Part shown: positions 1 through 5,239 of the stretch, piece after piece
How positions within the stretch are numbered: position 1 is the stretch's first letter
How the letters are laid out: every line of letters begins with the position of its first letter
NCBI GenBank assembly: GCA_041690235.1
Contig: JAWLHS010000117.1
Span: forward strand, 1-7,769
Source of the DNA: SLSG01 sp041690235
GTDB lineage: Bacteria > Bacteroidota > Bacteroidia > Bacteroidales > UBA7960
Reading direction: 5' to 3'
DNA length: 7,769 nt
Translations under genes and position numbers: made by a program
The notes under the pieces: model-generated
What the model was told of the DNA's origin: nothing
The model's database searches: none
The model's input: only the letters and a program-made list of their open reading frames with translations

Positions 1-443
1 GCCTGAATGATTTCTTTCATTTTTTCCAGCGTTATCCGGGTTATGAATTCCTGGTTGATTTCAATCAGGGGAGCCAACCCACAGGCACCGATGCAGGATA
101 CAACCTCCAGGCTGAACAAACCGTCCTTGTCCGTTTCCCCGCTGCCAATTTTTAGCAAACGCTCCAGTTCCTGCAGTATGGTAGCCGCACCGGCCACATG
201 GCAGGCCGTTCCGTGGCATACCCTGATATGATACCTTCCCACAGGACCAAAACGAAAATTATCGTAGAATGTGGCCACCCCGTATATTTTATTTACACTA
301 ATTCCCAGGTAGTTGCCAAGCTCTTTGATGGTTTCTTCCGCTAAAAATCCAAACTCATCCTGGATCATCTGCATGATGGGGATGAGATCTTCCCGCAGAC
401 GGTTGGGAAACTGGTCGAAAATGGATGCTAAGGCGGGTTGCAT
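1..443 (-). CDS. nuoE: NuoE/HydC-type [2Fe-2S] thioredoxin-like subunit, 3' end beyond window
   Basis: 147 complete codons are visible; the C-terminus lies past the left edge. An N-terminal helical region (about residues 1-65, with the family-typical YGVATFY at 54-60) precedes a thioredoxin-like [2Fe-2S] domain. Its four ligands are present as C76-x4-C81 (CHGTAC) and C117-x3-C121 (CIGAC), the standard NuoE spacing. Proteins of this family (NuoE of complex I, HydC of trimeric bifurcating hydrogenases, HoxE) pass electrons to or from the NuoF/HydB flavoprotein in the cytoplasm. The divergent hydrogenase-linked genes make HydC of an NAD-linked [FeFe] hydrogenase more likely than complex I, which is inference because the next genes are out of view. 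The start at 443 is the first ATG after an in-frame stop (TAG) eight codons upstream; no Shine-Dalgarno is visible. Family assignment is near certain; the choice between HydC and NuoE is not. Confidence 0.93.
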   Translation of the reverse strand, partial: MQPALASIFDQFPNRLREDLIPIMQMIQDEFGFLAEETIKELGNYLGISVNKIYGVATFYDNFRFGPVGRYHIRVCHGTACHVAGAATILQELERLLKIGSGETDKDGLFSLEVVSCIGACGLAPLIEINQEFITRITLEKMKEIIQ

Positions 444-452
444 AAGGCTAAG

Positions 453-470
453 TTGCTATTTGTTTCACAA
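453..470. promoter_or_regulatory. Candidate Rex (NADH-sensing repressor) operator
   Basis: The 18-mer TTGCTATTTGTTTCACAA matches the Rex consensus TTGTGAA-N4-TTCACAA at 11 of 14 defined positions: the right half-site is perfect and the left half is 4 of 7. It lies 9 bp upstream of the NuoE/HydC start codon and overlaps a possible -7 element for that gene, a suitable place for repression. Rex responds to the NADH/NAD+ ratio and commonly controls NADH-linked fermentation and hydrogenase genes, so the biology fits. The imperfect left half keeps this tentative. Confidence 0.35.
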
Positions 471-473
471 TTA
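466..473 (-). promoter_or_regulatory. Possible -7 element for the leftward NuoE/HydC gene
   Basis: Read on the minus strand this is TAATTGTG, matching TAnnTTTG at 5 of 6 defined bases. It would start transcription roughly 15-20 bases before the ATG at 443. No TTTG is found at the usual -33 spacing, so support is weak. It overlaps the Rex-like half-site. Confidence 0.25.
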
Positions 474-508
474 AATTATTCATCCGTCCGGCGCCCGGCT
501 TAGAAAAC

Positions 509-527
509 TTAATAATAAGATTATTAA
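509..527. repeat. Interrupted dyad, 8-bp arms, possible operator
   Basis: TTAATAAT and ATTATTAA form perfect inverted arms around a 3-base centre (AAG). There is no GC-rich stem or U-tract, so a protein-binding site is more likely than a terminator. Its centre (518) lies 117 bp from that of the palindrome at 627-643, and both share TTAA ends. In AT-rich DNA such a dyad can arise by chance. Confidence 0.4.
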
Positions 528-555
528 AGGATTAAGCCCCTGTCCCAAGCACCAA

Positions 556-563
556 CAAAAATA
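556..563 (-). promoter_or_regulatory. Alternative -7 element for the leftward gene
   Basis: On the minus strand this reads TATTTTTG, a full match to TAnnTTTG. It would give a leader of about 105 bases before the NuoE/HydC start. No TTTG is present at the expected upstream distance, so this is a motif match only. Confidence 0.25.
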
Positions 564-626
564 CATAAAAAATCAGGAAAGCAGGAATTAATTGCCAAAA
601 TTCCAGCATAAATGCAATAAATGTTA

Positions 627-643
627 TTAAGATTAAATCTTAA
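627..643. repeat. Perfect 17-bp palindrome, candidate operator
   Basis: TTAAGATTAAATCTTAA is an exact palindrome: 8-bp arms around a single central A. It lies about 60 bases upstream of the candidate -7 element at 701-708 that would drive the ferredoxin/HydS/phosphatase cluster, a position suited to an activator or a dual regulator of the two divergent units. No regulator family is recognised from the motif. The length and exactness make it the best-defined site in the control region. Confidence 0.5.
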
Positions 644-700
644 AAGGGTTTGGTTGATCAAGATGTGAATGATTTAACTATTTTTTTTGGAAAGGATTTG

Positions 701-708
701 TAATTTTG
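701..708 (+). promoter_or_regulatory. Candidate -7 promoter element for the ferredoxin/HydS/phosphatase cluster
   Basis: TAATTTTG matches the Bacteroidota -7 consensus TAnnTTTG at every defined base. It would start transcription near 712-716, giving a leader of about 35 bases before the ATG at 749. The -33 TTTG is not at standard spacing; a run of eight T ending in GG lies at 681-690, only about 11 bases upstream. A poor -33 box would fit a promoter needing an activator. Confidence 0.45.
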
Positions 709-748
709 CTATCAGTCATAGTGTTTATCAATAAAACGGGGCTTTTCA

Positions 749-1003
749 ATGAAAGGACGGCTTGCGGAAATCATCATTTGCATGGGAAGCAGTTGTTTTT
801 CAAGGGGAAACAAAAAGGCCCTGCATATAATACAGGCGTTTTTAAAGGAAAGGGGGCTGGCTGCCCGGGTGGTATTCAAAGGATCCCATTGCCTGGGAAA
901 ATGTGAGATGGGTCCCATCATCAAGATCGACGAAACAGAGTATCAACAACTGGATATCAACCAGCTTCCGGGAATCCTGGAACAAGCCTTCCCGGAACAA
1001 TAA
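749..1003 (+). CDS. Small thioredoxin-like [2Fe-2S] ferredoxin
   Basis: This 84-residue protein consists of little more than a single thioredoxin-like [2Fe-2S] domain. The cluster ligands are C11-x4-C16 (CMGSSC) and C48-x3-C52 (CLGKC), the same pattern as in NuoE/HydC, and the following EMGPIIKI corresponds to LAPLIEI in the divergent neighbour. It is thus a stand-alone relative of the C-terminal half of that subunit and has no N-terminal helical bundle. Such small ferredoxins recur in [FeFe]-hydrogenase clusters and are presumed to shuttle electrons in the cytoplasm. It is the first gene of a rightward cluster, 34 bases ahead of the HydS-like gene, so it may deliver electrons to or take them from that sensor; this is inference. 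The start at 749 places the first Cys just after a short beta strand, as expected. No Shine-Dalgarno is evident. Confidence 0.9.
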   Translation: MKGRLAEIIICMGSSCFSRGNKKALHIIQAFLKERGLAARVVFKGSHCLGKCEMGPIIKIDETEYQQLDINQLPGILEQAFPEQ

Positions 1004-1037
1004 GGTATCACTTGCTCACTTAACCTAAGCGGGAATT

Positions 1038-2891
1038 ATGCAAATCATCGAAATAGACCACTCCCGTTGCACCCAATCGTACGCATGTATCAGGCATTGC
1101 CCTGTGAAGGCCATCTCCGCGAGGAGCTCAGACGGCATGCCCCTGGTCAACCACCAGCGATGCATCGGCTGTGGAAGCTGCGTCTCCGTTTGCGGATCCG
1201 CAGCCATCACTTACGAAAGTGCCGTGCAGGATACCATCGAATTGCTGGGCTCTGGCCAGAAGACCGCGGCCATTGTCGATCCCACCATCAGCGGTGAATT
1301 TCCTGACATTACGGATTACCGGAAATTCGTTGAGATGATCCGGACCCTGGGATTTCATTATGTGAGTGAAGTATCGTTCGGGGTAGACCTTGTGGCCCGA
1401 CAATACCGGGAACTTTTTTCCAATTTTAAGGGCAAGTATTACCTTACGGCCAATTGCCCCAGTGTGGTAAGCTATGTGGAGAAATTTCAACCCGACCTGA
1501 CCGGGAACCTGGCCCCTATTGTTAACCCAATGACCGCCATGGCCAAAGTGGTCAGAAAGGCTTATGGCGGTGATCTCAAAGTGGTGTTTATCGGCCCTTG
1601 CCTGTCGGCCAAAAACGAGGCCAGGCTTTACGATGATGACGGCAGGGTGGATGCGGTGCTGACTTTCCAGGGCCTGAGAAAAATGTTCGATCATTTCCAG
1701 GTAAAGGAAGGCAAGGTGGAATACTCTGAATTTGATCCGCCCATCGGAAACCTGGGTTCCCTTTACCCCCTGAGCAATGGTATTATATATGCGTCAGGAC
1801 TGAGCGAGGATCTTCTGACCGGAATGGTCATCACAACCGACGGCAAGGAAAACATGCTCCAGGCGGTGGACGAGTTCAATCAATCGACCGAACAAATCAA
1901 AAAGCATTTTAACATCTTTTATGATGAGGGTTGCCTTATGGGTCCGGGAACCACTGACAAATCCTTTAAATTTCTGAGAAGAAGCCTGGTGGTCAAATAC
2001 GCCAACAAGCGCCTGAAGAAGTTCGACCAGAAACAATGGGAGAAGGAAATGGATACTTACGCATCCCTTGATCTTGGCAGAACCTTTAAAAAAAATGACC
2101 AGCGCCTGCCTGAACCGGACAGTGACCGGGTGGAGGAGATCCTGAAAAGCCTCGGGAAAAGTCCCCAGCAGGAGGCATCCTGTAACGCCTGCGGATTCAG
2201 GAGCTGCAAGGAGTTCGCGGTCGCTGTTAGCCAGGAACTCACCAAACCCGAGATGTGCCTGACCTATTCCCTGAAGAACAAGCAGGATTACATCAAGACC
2301 CTGAAAAACAATAATGAAAAACTGAAAAAACAACAGGAAAAACTGATCGAAACCGAAAAGGCGCTGCGCTCTGAAAACCAAAACATCAAGCTGGCCTCCG
2401 AAACAACTTCCGCATTGCTGAAAAACCTGCCATCTGCAGCCGTTATCGTCGATGAGAAACTGCGTGTCATTGAATCCAACGAGAGTTTTGTAAAGGTGCT
2501 GGGAGAGGATGCAAAACTGATCAACGAAGTGATTCCCGGGCTGGCCGGGGCAGACCTGAAAACACTTCTCCCCTATCCGATTTACAACCTTTTCTCCTTC
2601 GTCCTTGAAAACGATGAAAATGTTACCGGCAAGGATGTGGCTTATGGGGAGGGCCTGTTGAATGTCAGCATTTACTCTTTGAAGCCCAATAAAATTGTTG
2701 GGGGCGTTTTCCGGGATATGTACGTGGCTGAAGTCCGGCAGGAGGAAATCATCAACCGGGTCTCTGACGCAATCGACGAAAACCTGAAGATGGTTCAGAA
2801 TATCGCCTTTTTGCTAGGCGAAGGGGCCAGCACCACAGAGAAGATGCTGAACTCCATTATCGAGACTTACAACAAAGTCAAAAAACCCTGA
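1038..2891 (+). CDS. HydS-like sensory [FeFe]-hydrogenase-domain protein with ferredoxin, FeS and PAS domains
   Basis: 617 residues, predicted cytoplasmic. Domains in order: a ferredoxin domain (about 1-60), whose second site is canonical (C42, C45, C48, C52) and whose first is C11, Ser14, C17, C21 with Ser where Cys is usual; a [FeFe]-hydrogenase large-subunit-like domain (about 75-345); a four-Cys FeS domain (C382-x2-C385-x4-C390-x16-C407); a coiled coil (about 415-450); a PAS domain (about 455-565); and a helical tail without histidine-kinase motifs. H-cluster motifs are recognisable but altered: L1 is TANCP (137-141), L2 is GPCLSAKNE (186-194) and L3 is YDEGCLMGPG (295-304), leaving C140, C188 and C299 but no fourth Cys. 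The order matches group C putative sensory hydrogenases (HydS), and the phosphatase gene 30 bases downstream points to the phosphatase-linked C3 type. The family is clear. Whether it binds an H-cluster or senses H2 is doubtful; redox sensing is an alternative. Confidence 0.88.
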   Translation: MQIIEIDHSRCTQSYACIRHCPVKAISARSSDGMPLVNHQRCIGCGSCVSVCGSAAITYESAVQDTIELLGSGQKTAAIVDPTISGEFPDITDYRKFVEMIRTLGFHYVSEVSFGVDLVARQYRELFSNFKGKYYLTANCPSVVSYVEKFQPDLTGNLAPIVNPMTAMAKVVRKAYGGDLKVVFIGPCLSAKNEARLYDDDGRVDAVLTFQGLRKMFDHFQVKEGKVEYSEFDPPIGNLGSLYPLSNGIIYASGLSEDLLTGMVITTDGKENMLQAVDEFNQSTEQIKKHFNIFYDEGCLMGPGTTDKSFKFLRRSLVVKYANKRLKKFDQKQWEKEMDTYASLDLGRTFKKNDQRLPEPDSDRVEEILKSLGKSPQQEASCNACGFRSCKEFAVAVSQELTKPEMCLTYSLKNKQDYIKTLKNNNEKLKKQQEKLIETEKALRSENQNIKLASETTSALLKNLPSAAVIVDEKLRVIESNESFVKVLGEDAKLINEVIPGLAGADLKTLLPYPIYNLFSFVLENDENVTGKDVAYGEGLLNVSIYSLKPNKIVGGVFRDMYVAEVRQEEIINRVSDAIDENLKMVQNIAFLLGEGASTTEKMLNSIIETYNKVKKP

Positions 2892-2921
2892 GTCCGGATG
2901 CCGGCCATTAAATGGAACTGA

Positions 2922-4106
2922 ATGGAAGAGGTTTTTTATATAGAGGTGGGATCTTCCCAGAAGAGCCATGCAGGTGAACGGATTTGCGGGGATGTCTTCG
3001 TTTCCCAGAAGGTGAAGGAAGAGGGACGAACTGTTGTGGTTTTGTCGGATGGAATGGGCCATGGAGTGAAAGCCAATATGCTGGCCACCCTAACGGCCAC
3101 CATGGCCCTGAATTTTACACGGGAACACAAAGATGCACATAAGATCGCAGAGATCATTATGAACACCCTTCCTGTGTGCAGCGAAAGAAAGATTTCTTAT
3201 TCCACTTTCACGGTGGTGGATATTGAAAAAACAGGCCAGACCACCGTGATCAACTACGACAATCCGGATGCCGTTGTAATCAGGGAAGGATCCCTGTTGA
3301 AGCTTGAATGGCAGAACATCATTCTTGAATCCGAAACCAACCGGGGAAAAGAAATTAAGGCCTGCACATTTGTTGCAAAGAAAGAAGACCGCATCATTTT
3401 GCTGAGCGACGGAATTACGCAGTCGGGCCTGGGCGGGGGTAAATATTTACTGGGTTGGGGACAGGACAATATGGAGGATTTTGTTTCCGGATTTGTAAAG
3501 GATCATCCGGGTGTTTCCGCTGCCAAACTTTCTTCCCAGCTTGTCAATACCGCGCATGCCAACGATGGTTACCAGGCCAAGGACGACATCAGCAGTGCCG
3601 TTGTTTATTTCAGGGAACCCCGCAAGCTCTTGCTCTGTTCAGGCCCTCCTTTCGAAAAAGAAAGAGACCAGGATCTTGCCAGGGTGGTCAAAGGGTATAC
3701 CGGCAAAAAAGTCATTTGCGGAGGAACCACAGCGGATATCATCGGCAGGGAGCTGGAGATACCGGTTGAGGATACCCTGGAGTTCGACGACCCCGATCTT
3801 CCACCCATTTCCTATATGGAGGGCATCGATCTGGTAACGGAGGGGATCCTGACCCTGAGCAAGGTGGCGGGCATCCTGGATACTTATGGTTCCCGGACTG
3901 AGCTTGGCAAGGGACCGGCCGACCGTATCGTTCAATTGTTTCTTGAAAGCGATGAAATCAATTTCTGGGTGGGAACGGCTGTCAATATCGCCCACCAGGA
4001 CCCCAATCTTCCGGTTGAACTTGAAATCAGGCGCACCGTGGTCAAAAGGATTGCAAAGATGCTGGAGGAAAAACTGCTGAAAGAAGTCACCCTGCGCTTC
4101 ATTTAG
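2922..4106 (+). CDS. SpoIIE/PP2C-type serine phosphatase with uncharacterised C-terminal domain
   Basis: 394 residues, no signal peptide or membrane segment. Residues 1-230 form a SpoIIE/PP2C-like phosphatase domain. The probable metal-binding acidic residues are in place: D24 (CGD), D43 in SDGMGHG (42-48), D163 in SDGIT (162-166) and D221/D222 in DDIS. Proteins of this family remove phosphate from Ser/Thr, often on anti-sigma-factor antagonists, using Mn or Mg. Residues 235-394 are an extension that is not part of the catalytic fold; it includes VICGGTTADIIGREL (264-278) and a basic helical C-terminus. The gene follows the HydS-like sensor by 30 bases, so the two are probably co-transcribed and the PAS sensor is probably its input, as proposed for group C3 hydrogenase loci. 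The target is not in the window; no anti-sigma or STAS gene is seen. The start at 2922 leaves the first strand of the domain intact. Confidence 0.88.
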   Translation: MEEVFYIEVGSSQKSHAGERICGDVFVSQKVKEEGRTVVVLSDGMGHGVKANMLATLTATMALNFTREHKDAHKIAEIIMNTLPVCSERKISYSTFTVVDIEKTGQTTVINYDNPDAVVIREGSLLKLEWQNIILESETNRGKEIKACTFVAKKEDRIILLSDGITQSGLGGGKYLLGWGQDNMEDFVSGFVKDHPGVSAAKLSSQLVNTAHANDGYQAKDDISSAVVYFREPRKLLLCSGPPFEKERDQDLARVVKGYTGKKVICGGTTADIIGRELEIPVEDTLEFDDPDLPPISYMEGIDLVTEGILTLSKVAGILDTYGSRTELGKGPADRIVQLFLESDEINFWVGTAVNIAHQDPNLPVELEIRRTVVKRIAKMLEEKLLKEVTLRFI

Positions 4107-4137
4107 GCGGAAGATCAGGCGCCCGGAAATAAAATGC

Positions 4138-4145
4138 TAACTTTG
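4138..4145 (+). promoter_or_regulatory. Candidate -7 promoter element upstream of ribD
   Basis: TAACTTTG matches TAnnTTTG at every defined base, 14 bases before the ribD ATG, implying a very short leader. No TTTG is found at the usual -33 distance. If real, it would separate ribD and the genes after it from the hydrogenase-linked cluster. Confidence 0.4.
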
Positions 4146-4159
4146 CCAGGTTTTTCGAC

Positions 4160-5227
4160 ATGGGCAAATTGAAAGCAGAAGATCACAACTTGTTTATGCA
4201 GCGATGCCTGGAATTGGCATCCAATGGGTTGGGGAACGTTGCCCCCAATCCCATGGTTGGATGTGTCATTGTGCACAATGGAATCATAATAGGTGAAGGT
4301 TATCACCACAGCTTCGGCGGTCCCCATGCCGAAGTTCTTGCCATTGCTTCGGTAAAATCTCCCGGTTTGCTTTCGGAATCAAGCCTCTATGTGAACCTAG
4401 AACCTTGTTGCCACCACGGAAAAACCCCACCCTGTACAGACCTGATTGTTGAAAAGGGAATCAGGAAGGTCTTTATCGGAACGGCAGATCCATTTCCGGC
4501 GGTTTCCGGCAAGGGAATCCAGGCATTGAAAGCCGGTGGATGCCAGGTAAAAAGTGATATTCTCACCAGGGAATGCCGTCGCCTGAACAAGCGTTTTTTT
4601 ACGTTCCAGGAAAAAAAACGCCCTTATGTTATCTTAAAATGGGCACAGACAGCTGACGGGTTTATTGATGTGGTCCGAAAAGCCGGTCAGGAGGCCCGAC
4701 CCACCTGGATTACAAGTGAACGCCTTCGTTTGCTGGTACATAAGTGGCGATCGGAGGAGGCCGCCATCATGGTGGGAACCAACACAGCCATCCTTGACAA
4801 TCCGCGCCTGAACGTACGCGACTGGATTGGCCGGCAGCCCGTCCGGGTGGTCATTGACCGCAAGCTGAGGCTGCCGGACAAGCTTCATCTGTTTGATAAC
4901 TCCCAGGCCACCCTTGTGTTTAATGATACCACCAATGAGGACAGGGGAATGACAAAGATGATCCGGATTAACTGTCAGCAGGCTTCGCCAAAGGAAGTTC
5001 TCCACAAATTGTACGCTATGGGTTTGCAGTCCCTGTTTGTGGAAGGGGGAAGGCAATTAATCCAATCTTTCATTGAGTCGGATCTATGGGATGAAGCCCG
5101 GGTTTTTTGCGGACCCCAGTTTTTCGGCCGGGGCGTGGCCTCCCCTCAGATCAAAGACATTCAGCCCTTACACATTCCCATTGGGAAAGAGCTTTTTTTC
5201 TGGTTCCGGCATCCGAATAACCAATAA
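4160..5227 (+). CDS. ribD: Bifunctional riboflavin biosynthesis deaminase/reductase RibD
   Basis: 355 residues, close to the usual RibD length. The protein catalyses two steps of riboflavin synthesis in the cytoplasm: deamination of 2,5-diamino-6-ribosylamino-4(3H)-pyrimidinone 5'-phosphate, then NADPH-dependent reduction of the ribose side chain. The N-terminal deaminase domain (about 5-145) has the zinc site: H56-A57-E58, with E58 as catalytic glutamate, and C83 and C92 in PCCHHGKTPPC. The substrate-contacting APNPMVGCV lies at 28-36. The reductase domain (about 152-350) has KWAQTADG (160-167), GTNTAILDNPRLNVR (206-220) and VEGGRQLIQSF (294-304), all typical. The stop is 12 bases before the transporter gene, so the two are probably co-transcribed; no other rib gene or FMN riboswitch is visible. 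The ATG at 4160 is chosen because it gives the normal N-terminus. Confidence 0.96.
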   Translation: MGKLKAEDHNLFMQRCLELASNGLGNVAPNPMVGCVIVHNGIIIGEGYHHSFGGPHAEVLAIASVKSPGLLSESSLYVNLEPCCHHGKTPPCTDLIVEKGIRKVFIGTADPFPAVSGKGIQALKAGGCQVKSDILTRECRRLNKRFFTFQEKKRPYVILKWAQTADGFIDVVRKAGQEARPTWITSERLRLLVHKWRSEEAAIMVGTNTAILDNPRLNVRDWIGRQPVRVVIDRKLRLPDKLHLFDNSQATLVFNDTTNEDRGMTKMIRINCQQASPKEVLHKLYAMGLQSLFVEGGRQLIQSFIESDLWDEARVFCGPQFFGRGVASPQIKDIQPLHIPIGKELFFWFRHPNNQ

Positions 5228-5239
5228 TCGCCTTTTGTC

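Larger units (their letters stand above)
444..748. other. Divergent intergenic control region
   Basis: These 305 bases separate the leftward NuoE/HydC gene from the rightward ferredoxin/HydS/phosphatase cluster. I see no credible coding sequence in them. The region is AT-rich compared with the flanking genes, except for a short GC-rich patch near 485-500. It holds a Rex-like site next to the leftward start, an interrupted dyad at 509-527, a perfect 17-bp palindrome at 627-643, an 8-bp palindrome TTGATCAA at 654-661, and matches to the Bacteroidota -7 element on both strands. The arrangement suggests shared regulation of both transcription units, which is inference. Confidence 0.8.

Noticed and set aside
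7..231. Plus-strand open frame of 74 codons at the left end
   Set aside because: It lies wholly antisense to the NuoE/HydC gene, whose four cysteine ligands and family motifs are clear; the plus-strand product has no recognisable features.
654..661. TTGATCAA as an FNR/CRP-type box
   Set aside because: The half-sites TTGAT and ATCAA overlap here, without the four-base spacer an FNR box needs; an 8-bp palindrome is also easily random.
444..748. Riboswitch, small RNA gene or CRISPR in the intergenic region
   Set aside because: No repeat units, tRNA-like folds or known riboswitch core motifs were seen; the symmetric sites are short and look like protein-binding sites.
1128..2381. Long minus-strand open frames (188 and 195 codons) under the HydS-like gene
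   Set aside because: They are antisense shadows of a gene with well-defined cluster motifs and PAS domain; the translations are low in recognisable structure.
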